Position numbers and translations under genes: made by a program
Source: Sternotherus odoratus
Taxonomy: Eukaryota > Chordata > Testudines > Kinosternidae
NCBI GenBank assembly: GCA_032164245.1
Contig: JAVMKO010000002.1
Coordinates: 177,946,920-178,010,919 of the forward strand
DNA length: 64,000 nucleotides
Direction of reading: 5' to 3'
Shown here: in pieces, positions 54,315-64,000 of the stretch
How the letters are laid out: every line of letters starts with the position of its first letter
How positions within the stretch are numbered: position 1 is the first letter of the stretch
The notes under the pieces: generated by a model
What the model was told of the DNA's origin: nothing
Databases searched by the model: none
What the model saw: only the letters and a program-made list of their open reading frames with translations

Positions 54315-56193
54315 GTGAGAGATGGGGAGCTATGAGGTGGTAATGCAAGTGGCAACATACAATGGGAAAACTAACGAAGAACACACAGTATTGCTGAGTA
54401 ACTCTTCTTTCTTCATGGCCACATGAGTACTACTTAGCTATCTCTGCCCCTCTCATTCTACTAAGGCCCAGTTGTGAGGTTCAGTGTGTGATAAAGGTCC
54501 AAAATGAGAGAGACGAAAAAATTAATTGTGGGAAATTTAAAATGTTAGACTCCTTCCTTTAGTGTAAGTGGAGCTTTCTGTAATCCCCATTTCATGAGTC
54601 TGTATTTCTGATGTAAATAGTCTTCAACCATAAGCAGGAAGGGACACCAAATTTGTATGGAACTTTGAGACTAAAATGAACGACATCCCTAGAGAAGAGT
54701 GTGTGGTCATTACTGTTGTCCATGGACTTCATTCAAGAAAGAAATGGTGGCACAGGGGCTTCTTTTTTTTTTTTTTTTTTTGCTTTTTTTGTTATCAAAT
54801 CCACTGCAGTATTAGACTTTTGGCCGTATAGTTTTCTACAGCTAAGAAAAAATAAAGGCACTTCTATTGCACTTCTGTGAGGCAACGTTACCATTCATTG
54901 GTTGCTTTAGGTAACAGCAGGTGCACATTCCTTAGCGTATAGGAATATCCCAGAAGACTTAGTCCAGGTTCTGTTTTGAATTTCAAGTGAAAGTTTCAAG
55001 ACTGATTATTGCATCTCCTTTTAAAAAGTGCTTTTAAGTCTGGTCTCATGTGGAAAATAATGTTTGTGCTAGAAAAACATGGATAATATATTTGTTTCTA
55101 CAAATCAAATGTGTGACAGGCAATATGAAAACACTTTGTAAGTTTGAGTGCAAGGCATATTCACGTCACTACTTTTATTTTTCCTCCTGTGTGTGTCTGC
55201 AGATGACTGGGCTGTATACAATTTGGTCCAGCACCTCCCATTAAAATGAAACTTGCAAATGCACACCAATTTCTAGAGGCACATGGATTTTCTGTTGGAC
55301 AGTGATTAAAAGATCATTCTAAATTTCTTTTGTTTATCTGCTCAGAGTTCTCTTAATTGGAGTGTGCTGTGAAGGGTCTGGTACACTTCATGCTAGGGCC
55401 CATATTCCAAACTTAATTGGAATGGTAAATATGGATTAACTCCATTAAGGTAAATGGAGTTACTCCAGACTTACCACAGCACCACAGAGATCAGAAATTT
55501 GCCTTGAGTGTACATATGTGCTGTATGAGATCTATGATGTCAACAACAAAAAAGTTAAACAATCCAGAAGGTGAATAACTCTTCTGCTTGATCGAAGCGG
55601 CCTGATTTTATTTTATTTTAAATTGTGCTTGCATAAGTGGAACTGAAGAGGCCATAGTCCTGTGATTTTTTTGGCCGAATTCATGTAAGCTAGCAAATGA
55701 TGGTTGAGCAGGGTGAAGAGGGAGTCTGCCAAAGGGAGTGTTAGGACTGGGAGGTTATGGTCAGGTCTGTTTTGATGGGTTCATCTTGGATCCTTTAGCT
55801 TTCTGCAGTATGGGTGGTAACTGAGTTCCCCTGAGCAATTCTAGATGGAGTCATCTTTTGACAGGTGGACTTATTTTTGAGTCTAGCCAGTTTCATTTTT
55901 TTTATTCTAGGAGTGTCCATATTGTTCTTTTATCCACATAAATGCTTATCAGATCTTCCTTGTGATAGCTCTTCTCTGTATCTTTAGAATTTGTATAGAA
56001 GGAAAGTGCTTATAATATGAGGTGTTAGAGGTGGATTTGTACAGAGATGTAACAATTTCCATGGTTTTCGTATCACAACAGCATTCTAACAGCTTAGAAT
56101 CCCAACAATCTTTGTGTGGCAATTGAGAAATAACATCCATATTCTCAGACGCTTGGTTGGTGGGTCTTGGTCATATGCTCAGGGTCTAATTCA
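54315..56193. other. Non-coding DNA with a poly-T tract
   Basis: (T)20 lies at about 54762-54781. 55395-55480 (CCATATTCCAAACTTAATTG, AATGGAGTTACTCCAG) may be a relative of the dispersed palindromic family. No gene. Confidence 0.45.
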
Positions 56194-56310
56194 GGGGATC
56201 CCAAACTTTTTGCATGCGTGACCCCATTTTGAGACTTACTGTTTCCTGTGACTCCAGGCAGCAACACATCAACATAGTGACCAAGGAATTTACACATTAA
56301 GTACATTATT
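56194..56310. mobile_element. One-ended hAT fragment
   Basis: CAGGGGATCCCAAACTTTTT then GCATGCGTGACCCCATTTTG resembles the left end of an amniote hAT MITE. No matching right end was found. Confidence 0.45.
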
Positions 56311-56999
56311 TAATGTTGTCTAATATGACCCATGGGCTTGTGTGTTGCAATACAGCTTCTCAAAAGTCCAGTGCACACCTAATCTCTGTGGTATCACCAG
56401 TACATTGATACCAAGAATTGATGGACAAAAGTGTGCTGAATCCAGCTTCACACAAGTACATGCTCATGAATGGCTCCATCAGTTGCAAGGTTTGTGTTGA
56501 GAGCGCAAGATATCCATTCTTTCTAGTGAATCAGAACTCTGGGGGAGAAAGGCAGATGTTTTTTGCAAGAATTGATTGCAGGAAATTTCAATGAGTTGCT
56601 CAGTTTCAGCTGCTGGCCAATCCATGGCATAAGTCTTACATTTAAAGAAATTTTGCACCCAGTCATACTTTGTCATGTCCACCTTGGGGGAAGGGATAAG
56701 GGGGGGGTGGGGGGGGGGAGACAAGGAAAGGATGCAAACTATTCCTCCAGCTGGCTAAAATCACCTGTGTGGGAGGCTGAATAACTTCTTTGTCAGCCAG
56801 GAATTTGCAAGGCTGTGGGAACGATTCAGTATTAGTCTTCAATTGGTTTTCTGGAAGAATAATCTTTTTCTACATGAAGCCTGTGATTTGACCACTCATC
56901 TGAAGGATGTGGGTGTTCTTTCCTTGGAGACTTGTATTCAGTTTCCCAGATATGCCTTCTTGCCTATTTCAGACATAGTCATTGACTTGTACTTTTCAC
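56311..56999. other. Non-coding DNA with a poly-G tract
   Basis: A GGGGGGGTGGGGGGGGG stretch lies at 56701-56719. No gene recognised. Confidence 0.45.
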
Positions 57000-57250
57000 C
57001 GGGGATATGCCACACTCCTCCCCAAGGCCGTGTCCCCACTCTGCCCCCTCCTAGAAGTCCTCACCTGCCATTTGCTGCTCTCTGCCCTTCCCCCAAGCCA
57101 CTCCCCCATCTGCCAAACAGCTGATCAGCTGCCCCACTGATGAGCTGTTTGAGCGGGGCCCCACCAAACAGAGAGACTGGTGCGTGCTGAACACCCACAA
57201 TTTTTTTCCCAGGGGTGCTCCAGCCCCAGAGCACCCAGCGTCGGCACTTA
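57000..57250. repeat. GC-rich interspersed repeat fragment, family unknown
   Basis: Abrupt GC-rich block (CCCCAAGGCCGTGTCCCCAC to GGGGTGCTCCAGCCCCAGAG then CACCCAGCGTCGGC) within AT-rich DNA. It contains palindromic CAGCTGATCAGCTG at 57119-57132. It resembles a MITE or LTR end, but no terminal repeats were located. Confidence 0.4.
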
Positions 57251-58770
57251 TGCAAGAAGGCACATCTTCATTGATTTTGTATGTGGCCAGTGGAAGACAC
57301 ACATTTGCAGTCCACTGCATAGGCATACAGCTCGTCTCTCAGTTCAAAAGATCATCCCAGACCTTTTCCTCTCGAGCTTCAGTGTGGAACAAAACCTCAT
57401 GATCATGTGAAGATCTTTGTAATTTGCATACATGAGACCTGCTTCAAAACTTCATCAAGCTCTGAGTTTTAGATTCCAATTGTTCTCTGAATCATGTAGT
57501 GGGCAAAGGGGATGAAGTAACTTTCAGTCTTTATTCAGTCATGCAGGCCTGTGTTGTGGCCTTTGGTAGATGGAGCTCCACCATGCCTTCACACTTTATA
57601 GTTTGGTCTTGTACGTAGCACATAGAACAGTCCTTGTGCTGTCTTAGGTTTGAGAAGAATTGCATCATCCCATGTGTATTTCATGAAGCCAAGAAATGTG
57701 CATCATGATTATGAGTGCTCACCTCCACTTGAAAAGCAAAAGCATCCATGGTTTTCAGATGTTCCCACGGTGTATTTTCCTGATCTGATGCTATCCTTTC
57801 AATCCTTCACTTTACTGTGTTGCTGGAGAGTGGTATGGGTTTGATCTTTTGTCTCAGTTTTCCCACAGTTATGTTCACCATATCAACTGCAGCCGGCAAA
57901 ATCAAAGTCTGTCCTACTGCATGAGGTTTCTTGTATTGTGCACTGTGGCAACTCACCTTAAATGATGCCTTTTGAGCTTGGTCAGAGACTGACATGGCCC
58001 TCATGAATTACAATTGTTGACGCTAAAGTTCTTCTTGCTGGTGCCTGTTTTCCTGTGTATTCCTTGTGAAGGGGTTCCAAGTCTCATTTAAGTTTACTGG
58101 GCTTCATGCTTTTGCTAGATAACACCATGTGACATAGGCCAAAATGCTGCTTTCTTTGACCAAAACACTGGTGAAGCCATAAGCAAAGAGAGCCTATTAG
58201 TGAGCACATTTCTTGAGCTCTTGTTTTCTTTGCTCATAACTGCATCATTAGACTCGCTGCTGGAGGTTGAAGCAGACACTCTGTAAAAATGAGTCCATTG
58301 TGCCTCTTGTAACAAATGAGAAGAATTCACTGTTAAGCAAATGAGGCCAGGACTTGAGACCCTGTGTGATGATGCTAGGGCAGCACAGAGACAGTAATTT
58401 ACAATTATTCTTATCATTAAGTACCAACAGGGTCCTCGGCATGATATAAAAGAAATTATGGGCCCTGCCTTAAGCCACTCCAGAGTCCCATCTCCGAAAA
58501 GGCTATTGCAGGCTTCTAACAGTTTGAGCAAGGAGGATGCTCTGTTGATGAGGCTGCTGCCCCCAGATAAGGGTCTTCTTCATGAAAGCCCTTCAGCTGG
58601 ATGCTTGCACAGCTGTCTGGTGTAAATGGCCAAAATGGGTGTTCACACAGCCATCTCCACACAACCTGCTCCACAAACACACCAGAAGACTGCCATTTTG
58701 ATCTACAAAATGGCTGCCTCTGCATAGTGTGACCTTGACTTAAAGTACTTTGGGTGACTTGACTTTATAA
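57251..58770. other. Non-coding DNA, no gene seen
   Basis: Short ORFs on both strands lack motifs. Nothing identified. Confidence 0.45.
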
Positions 58771-58774
58771 TATA

Positions 58775-58985
58775 TTTAAATATATTATATTATATATAAA
58801 CCATTCAAATATATCCTGATAGTGCTATTCAGTTATATAAAGTTACAAAGACAATCACTATGTGCCTAACAATAGGTGCAAGATTAAAAACTATTGATAT
58901 GAGTATCCAGCATGTCCACCTGAGAACAGAATTTGGCCCATTGCATCAATGTTAAATATAAATATTACTGTTAAACTGTGACACA
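58775..58985 (+). repeat. Dispersed repeat, copy 1 of 2
   Basis: ACAATAGGTGCAAGATTAAA, ATGAGTATCCAGCATGTCCA, CCTGAGAACAGAATTTGGCC and TTACTGTTAAACTG recur in the same order and spacing at 61645-61820. Confidence 0.75.
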
Positions 58986-59069
58986 TGCTGGTTTAGTCTC
59001 CTGATGGCTGTAATATTTTTAGTCTAATTCAGGTTATTTGGGGTCAATACAGAGGTAACTCAAATGGGA

Positions 59070-59120
59070 TTCAGTGGTCTAATATGAAGGGGATCAGACT
59101 ACATGATCTGGTGGTCCCTT
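59070..59120 (+). mobile_element. CR1 3' terminal fragment
   Basis: AGGGGATCAGACTACATGAT then CTGGTGGTCCCTTCTGATCT is the CR1 tail. Confidence 0.6.
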
Positions 59121-59135
59121 CTGATCTGCCACTGA

Positions 59136-59580
59136 CAGGCAGAGTTTGTCTACTCTCGAGTTGGAGGTGTAAAGTCTAGCTTGGGTAGGCATTTGTGCAC
59201 TATCTTTGATCGAGCTAGTTGCAGGGCTGGATTTCCTGTTAGGCACAGAAGGCACCCCTAGGCATGCACCTAATCTCTCTAAAATTATGTGCAACACAAA
59301 GGTCAGCTGCAGGCAGAGGGTGGAAGCACTGACGATGCTGTGCCTAGGTGTGTGGAAGGTGTAAATCTGGCCATGGCTAGTTGGCTAAAAATAGAAATGT
59401 AGTTGTGGCCTATGCTAGCCAAGGAATATGATCCTGTCTGGGACCATAGGTGCTTTCTCAGGCAGCTAGCCTGTGCCACCGTGGGTACTCTATTTTTAGC
59501 TCAATCTAACTTAGCATGCCTACATCTACCTGTGCCAGAAATGAAACTTCCAGCTTGTGTAGATTTACCCTATGTCTCCT
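59136..59580. mobile_element. Degenerate MITE with mirrored halves, split by a hAT insertion
   Basis: Left half GGCAGAGTTTGTCTACTCTC, GAGTTGGAGGTGTAAAG, TTGGGTAGGCATTTGTGC and GCTAGTTGGCTAAAAATAG is loosely mirrored by the right half CTATTTTTAGCTCAATCT, CATGCCTACATCTACC and CCAGCTTGTGTAGATTTACC. Central palindromes (GGCCTATGCTAGCC and GCAGCTAGCCTGTGCC) fit a Harbinger-type MITE. Boundaries are approximate. Confidence 0.5.
59222..59375. mobile_element. hAT-type MITE (154 bp), TSD GCTAGTTG
   Basis: Starts CAGGGCTGGATTTCC, ends GTAAATCTGGCCATG and is flanked by perfect GCTAGTTG at 59214-59221 and 59376-59383. Removing it restores the mirrored left half of the surrounding MITE. Confidence 0.85.
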
Positions 59581-60607
59581 CACTGAGCAAGACTGAATCA
59601 GGAGAGAGAGCTTGTCTAGGCTGGAAAACAAAAAAGATAGGCATAGACTAAAAAAACCAAGGAAATGAGGGAGTTCTTGGTTGTGATTGGCCAGATAAAT
59701 CTCATGAGAAGTTGTTTCTCTTTCCTGACAGAAGTGCCTGCACAATCATTCAAGCACGATTATTTGTATGTGTGAATTTATATCACTTTCCAAGAACAGT
59801 CAGCCACACATTACAGATTTAGGCACAGAGATATCTAAGGTACATGTGTGTGCATGTATCGCTATCATGTGTGAGAACTAGGTTGAGGGGGTATCCCTTG
59901 GGAAACTTTAAAATAGTATGTCTCGCTTCCTGAATTTTAGACTATTTTCAAAAAAAAACATTTAATCTCCCAAAAGTTTTTTCTTTTTTGACAAAAAGGT
60001 GAGGCTACCTGGAATTTATTATGAAAACTGAACTAGAATATTTTGTCCGTGACACAGTATTTTCCCTGAGATTTACAGAGGGGAGAAGAGTGGAAAAGAA
60101 ACATCAATCAGAGGGGGAAAGGATTGCACAAGAGGAGGAGGAGGGGAGGATTGGATCAGTAGCCAAAAAAAGGAGAAAAGGCAAGTGAAGATGGAGAGAA
60201 AGAGGTCAAGTTAATTTTTTAAAATTGTTTTATGAACTTCTTGGTGCCAAATTTTTACAAAAAACATGCACAGTACAAATTTTTTGACACTGTATGTTGG
60301 CTGTATATTATGTATGTGATATATGGTATATTATATAAGAATGTGTTAGGCTGAGAGGTACTTGGAAGACGTGGCAGTGAATAAGAGCTGGGCCGGGCAC
60401 CCAGTGTTCCTGTCAAAGGTAGTTCTGAGGGTTATTACATCTGGGGTCTCTGCTCAGGCAGTTAGAGCAGTGCCAGATGCAAAGTTCAGATCCAGATCCA
60501 ACCTCCCCCAAACATTGGGCACTGGTAAATTTGGGTTGAATATACATGTAAACATTGATGGCTTGAGATAGCTGCACAAGCAGTAAGATACAGAATAAAC
60601 TTTAAGA
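59581..60607. other. Non-coding DNA, no gene seen
   Basis: A purine-rich stretch lies at 60075-60205. Nothing else identified. Confidence 0.4.
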
Positions 60608-60685
60608 TTAGCAGTCGTGTTAGTCTGTATCTGTAAATAAAACGAAGAAGACTTTGTAGCACCTTAGAGACTAACCAGTTTATTT

Positions 60686-60723
60686 CAGCATAAGCTTTCG
60701 TGGGCTAAAGCTCACTTCATCAG
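60686..60723 (-). ncRNA. Hammerhead-ribozyme-like motif in Penelope end
   Basis: On the minus strand: CTGATGA (exact consensus core), stem-loop AGTGAGCTTTAGCCCAC, GAAA, then GC-TTAT-GC and T. The core is better preserved than in the copies at 10127 and 54219, but the base after the final T is G, which does not fit the expected cleavage site. Confidence 0.4.
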
Positions 60724-60730
60724 ATACATA

Positions 60731-61033
60731 GGGTTGGTCTTCACTACGGGGGGGGGGGGGGAAGGATTGACTGCAGATACGCAACTTCAGCTACGTGAAT
60801 CATGTAGCTGAAGTTGCGTATCTGCAGCCGACTTACCTGCCATCCTCACGGCAGCGGCAGTTGGCAGCACACTCCCCCGTTGACTCCAGCTTCACCTTCC
60901 GGCAAGTTGGAGTTCCAGAGTAGTCGGGGGTGCCGCAAGCGATCGATTTCTCGCGTCTTCACCAGGCACAAGAAATTGATCGCTAACAGATTGATCGTTA
61001 CCCACCAATCTGGCGGATAGTGAAGACCAGCCC
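60731..61033. mobile_element. Harbinger-type MITE (303 bp) inside the Penelope fragment
   Basis: Ends GGGTTGGTCTTCACTA and TAGTGAAGACCAGCCC are 16-bp inverted repeats with one mismatch, flanked by ATA on both sides (60728-60730, 61034-61036). An internal palindrome GATACGCAACTTCAGCTACG to CATGTAGCTGAAGTTGCGTA spans 60776-60823. A (G)14 run lies at about 60748-60761. It resembles an abundant MITE type in turtle and crocodile genomes. The 3-bp duplication fits PIF/Harbinger, though ATA is not the classic TWA. Confidence 0.82.
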
Positions 61034-61232
61034 ATAGAATGGAACAGAAGTAAGGTGCATTTATACACACACAGAAAGAAAGAAAAAAAAGTTGTACATT
61101 AGCATACCAATTCTAAGAGGCTGTTAAATTTAGATGGGTCATATCAGTAGGAGAAAAAAATACCTTTTGAAATGGATTTCGGTCAGGCAGGATTTAACAC
61201 CTATTGAAGGTAAATTAACAAGGGAAATGCAA

Positions 61233-61607
61233 TCAATTAGTGTAATGAGAGAACCATTCACAAGTTCTGTTAAGCCCTTGGTTTTTTGTGTCCAATTTGA
61301 AAATTAATTCCAGTTCCTCAGTTTCTCGTTGGAGTCTGTTTTGGAAGTTTTTCTGTTTCAAAACTGACACTATCAAATCTTTAATGGAATGGCCAGGAAG
61401 ATTGAAGTGTTCTCCTACTGGTTTTTGAATGTTATGATTCCTGATGTCAGATTTGTATCCATTTATTCTTTTGCATAGAGACTGGCTGGTTTGGCCAATG
61501 TACATAGCAGAGGGGCATTGCTGGCACATGATGGCATATATCACATTGGTCGATGTGCAGGTGAATGAGCCTCTAATGGTGTGGCTGATAAACTTTGGGA
61601 TGATCTA
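61233..61607 (-). pseudogene. Penelope-like element GIY-YIG endonuclease region (fragment)
   Basis: The open minus frame runs from about 61607 (a TAG closes it just upstream) to the stop at 61233. Motifs in order: IIPKFISHTIRGSFTCTST, NVIYAIMCQQCPSAMYIGQT (the GIY-YIG core appears as VIYAIMC and MYIGQT), SLCKRINGYKSDIRNH, PVGEHFNLPGHSIKDLIVS and RETEELELIFKLDTKNQGLN. Cys residues before and within the core fit the CCHH-type linker of Penelope nucleases. The first Met is internal (61542-61544) and is not the real start. In an intact element this nuclease cuts the target for reverse transcription; the reverse transcriptase part is absent here. Confidence 0.85.
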
Positions 61608-61639
61608 AGTACTTTGGAAGTGGAAAAGAGGTTCATTGT

Positions 61640-61825
61640 TTATAAAGTATATACCGGTAGTGCTATTCATTGTATGAGGATGACAGGACAATGTGCACTT
61701 AACAATAGGTGCAAGATTAAAGACCATTGATTTCTATGAGTATCCAGTATGTGCACCTGAGAAAAGAATTTGACCCATAGTTTCAATGTCACAACATAAA
61801 TATTGTTAAACTGAAAGGAGAAAAT
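61640..61825 (+). repeat. Dispersed repeat, copy 2 of 2
   Basis: Matches 58775-58985: AACAATAGGTGCAAGATTAA, ATGAGTATCCAGTATGTGCA, CCTGAGAAAAGAATTTGACC and TATTGTTAAACTG. It begins close to where the Penelope fragment ends. Confidence 0.75.
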
Positions 61826-63714
61826 GTTGTCCAGAGCACCAAATATTAAAGGAAATTCTCAACACCAACCAAACTCTTGAGAAATCTGGTTTTGTGGCTT
61901 TGTAAAAAAGTGGGGGGGAGGGGGGGAGGCAAGCGTTGTTATTGCCTCATTACTCTTGAAAAATTAAATGAAGTTTTTGCAGGCAAATCACTATTTTTCT
62001 TTAAAAAGCAAGTTAATTTCTATTTGGGACAAGTTCATGATTTTGCTCCTAAGTATGCAAAAGCAACCTATTTTATTTCATTACTTCAACTTTGAGCACC
62101 AAATTTACAGTACACCCAATCAATAAATAAATCCTGCATACATTTTTTTTTAACAATTAGGGTATTTTAATGTAACTCAATGGATTTTTTTTTCAAAATT
62201 TTGCTGGCAGAACCTTGCTTTTGATCTGGGAGTTGTTAAAAACCTGGTACCACAGATGAAAGGAGTTAGAAAATTCCATATCATAATGCAGTTAGATCAA
62301 TAATTCATGGAGCAGGTAATTCACAATGACTTGCCAGTCCTTTGATTGCACAGGGTTTATGGCTATTAGCAGTTTCCCCTTTCAAATTTGTATTCTTCTA
62401 CACTTCCTTTCTAACCTCTTTTCCATCATTTATGGTCCAATTTGGTAGTGAAAAAACATAACTGCTGCTCTAGTGTGTGGCTGTCATTCAAACCCCAATG
62501 CGTTACTGAGCAGTTTGACATTTGTGACTGTGGAGGGGGGAAAAAACATTAAGCAGGTGTACAGAACACTAACCAGGTCCCCTAAACAATGCTTTATGGG
62601 ATTCACAACTTGCCTCTAGGCTATAAACCTGATTCTGTCTCAATTTAACAATACAGATTTCATCTTAATATTCACACTTCCAAGCACAATTTGCATTGGG
62701 CTGTAGTTTAAATATCAGCCAGCAGAATGTTTTCATATTAGATCTCATTTGAACAAATGGAGGGGGAGCGTTTTTTATGATACAATAGCCTGGAGTTTAA
62801 AGGTGTTATCTGAAGTTAATAATTATCACTGCTAAATTTTAAAGTGGTACACTGCTGCAAATCAGTATGATTAGTGAGATTCTGACCCTAAAGATTTTCT
62901 AGCAGATAGATAATGGAATATGATGCAGAACTAAAACAAGCTGGAATAAATGTTTGTTTCTGCTTAATCACTTTATAATTTAGTCATCTGCTGTACAGGT
63001 GTGCCTATATTGCACTTGCATTCCATCACATCTACCAGGTTTCTGTGAATTGATGCTGTAGCTTTAAAACTGTAGGGAGATAAGTACAGCTGGCCAAATA
63101 ATATCATGTAATGGATTACGTGAAGTTGTTGATTTGCCCATTAAAGATGAATATTGTGTTTAGGTTACTGGATAACAGCCATCTAATAAAAGAGGATTTT
63201 AAATATAAAATTGGGAATGGAGGAGTAGAAACTGTGATTCTGAACACTTTTTACAATTGATGTGCTCATTTATAATATTTAGTATACTTGTTCTGTTTTG
63301 TGTAATATTTGAATCTTCGTTTTGGAGGACTTCTTAGTCCTTACAGTGAGAAAATCCATAGCTAATGTGATGTAGGGAATACCATTCTGAGAGTTTCATG
63401 CACATATTTGGATTGTGATTAGTTAAATTCTCAGGTCTTGTTGGTTGGGGAATATTCAGACGTGAGCACTGCTCAGGTAAACAGGAAGTCTGATGGGGGA
63501 ATAGAATAAGGAAGATTAGCAGTATGGTGACAGTAGGCAGACAAAAGAGTAGAACGGTGATTATTTTATTAAATGTGAACTTGTATTCTTCAGGAGATCC
63601 TGGGTGAGCAGAGCTCTGCCAACGCAGAGCAAAAAGCAGCACTCACTGAAAATGTTCAGAAAGTGAGCAGTGGCAGCTGCATCAAAAGAGACGGCAGAGA
63701 GGGAGAACATGAAG
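61826..63714. other. AT-rich non-coding DNA, no gene seen
   Basis: A GGGGGGGAGGGGGGG run lies at about 61911-61926. Nothing else identified. Confidence 0.45.
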
Positions 63715-63805
63715 ATCTGCCTTGCCCTTTTGTGCCTGACCAGAAGCCCATGAAAGTCAACAGGGAGGCTTCCTTTCATTTCAGCGGGTTTTGGATCAGG
63801 CCCAG
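63715..63805. repeat. Fragment of the dispersed palindromic repeat
   Basis: GACCAGAAGCCCATGAAAGT then CAACAGGGAGGC and ATTTCAGCGGGTTTTGGATC then AGGCCC show the mirrored halves of the family best seen in this copy. Confidence 0.55.
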
Positions 63806-64000
63806 TATGAGTGTCCATATACTTCATGAAATGGCATAGAGATGTAGACAGCCCTAGCAGAGACTCTGAAACATTTCTGATCTCTGCTGGGTGTGTTTGG
63901 GTCTGGTATGATTTTTATCTTTGTTGCCACCCACCCACACCCCAGTCCCCCACTGTAGCACATTGTACACACGTGTTTTGTTTTGTTTTTTAAATAAGGA
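63806..64000. other. Non-coding DNA to window end
   Basis: Nothing identified. Confidence 0.4.

Larger units (their letters stand above)
60608..61613 (-). mobile_element. Penelope-like element, 3' portion, 5'-truncated
   Basis: On the minus strand: GIY-YIG endonuclease region (61607 down to 61233), 3' untranslated sequence, then the element end with a hammerhead-like motif (60686-60723) and GTCTCTAAGGTGCTACAAAG, TACAGACTAACACGACTGCT at about 60613-60670. The end sequence is related to those at 9870 and 53805 but is a different subfamily. A Harbinger-type MITE (60731-61033) interrupts the 3' region. Confidence 0.8.

Noticed and set aside
60814..61020. Short frames over 60814-61070 as genes
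   Set aside because: They lie inside a MITE with terminal inverted repeats.

Overview
The window looks like intronic or intergenic DNA of a non-mammalian amniote, most probably a turtle. This is inferred from the repeat content: CR1-type LINEs instead of L1 or Alu, a DIRS tyrosine-recombinase retrotransposon, Penelope-like elements, abundant hAT, PIF/Harbinger-type and Tigger/pogo-type MITEs, MIR-type CORE-SINEs and several LTR families. A crocodilian is the main alternative. There is no bacterial operon structure. No complete host protein-coding gene is visible. The only candidate host coding sequence is one possible terminal exon (1979-2083, + strand) with an acceptor site, 34 open codons and a nearby ATTAAA.

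Layout. 1-1311: the 3' end of an LTR retroelement, with an open acidic C-terminal coding end and a 3' LTR made largely of tandem repeats. 1312-9857: AT-rich DNA with a 339-bp Tigger-type MITE, SINE and palindromic repeat fragments. 9858-11742: a Penelope-like insertion that forms a perfect 338-bp palindrome, then a 1.46-kb hAT element carrying a G-rich minisatellite. 14095-15671: a MIR split by a Tigger-type element, then a solo LTR with a 5-bp target-site duplication (TSD). 15830-23615: a three-level nest, in which a minus-strand CR1 is interrupted by a 5.16-kb DIRS element whose gag is in turn interrupted by a 1057-bp solo LTR (TSD GCATC). 24735-25010: a GT/TA microsatellite followed by stacked AT-rich palindromes. 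27967-28965: a 1-kb Tigger-type element filled with GC-rich tandem repeats. 34241-38595: a hAT element, a second solo LTR (TSD CCCCC) and a third hAT element (TSD CTCCCTGT). 41254-45934: hAT elements, including one with about 18 copies of a C-rich 56-60-bp minisatellite, and two Harbinger-type MITEs with TAA duplications. 49090-51114: a short hAT and an LTR-like repeat. 53790-54314: a second Penelope-like insertion with a 15-bp TSD. 59136-61820: a MITE with a nested hAT, then a minus-strand Penelope-like fragment that retains a GIY-YIG endonuclease region and carries a Harbinger-type MITE.

The genes seen here are transposon genes acting for their own mobility: DIRS Gag, reverse transcriptase/RNase H and tyrosine recombinase; CR1 endonuclease and reverse transcriptase (decayed); and the Penelope GIY-YIG nuclease (fragment). 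The DIRS recombinase keeps its catalytic residues, but an 8-G run in the RNase H region shifts the frame and makes the RT and recombinase reading frames look falsely fused. The most interesting structures are the palindromic Penelope insertion with hammerhead-ribozyme-like motifs, the DIRS terminal-repeat and internal-complementary-region architecture inside the nest, and repeated minisatellite growth inside unrelated DNA-transposon families. Family assignments come from motif recognition and were not checked against a database.
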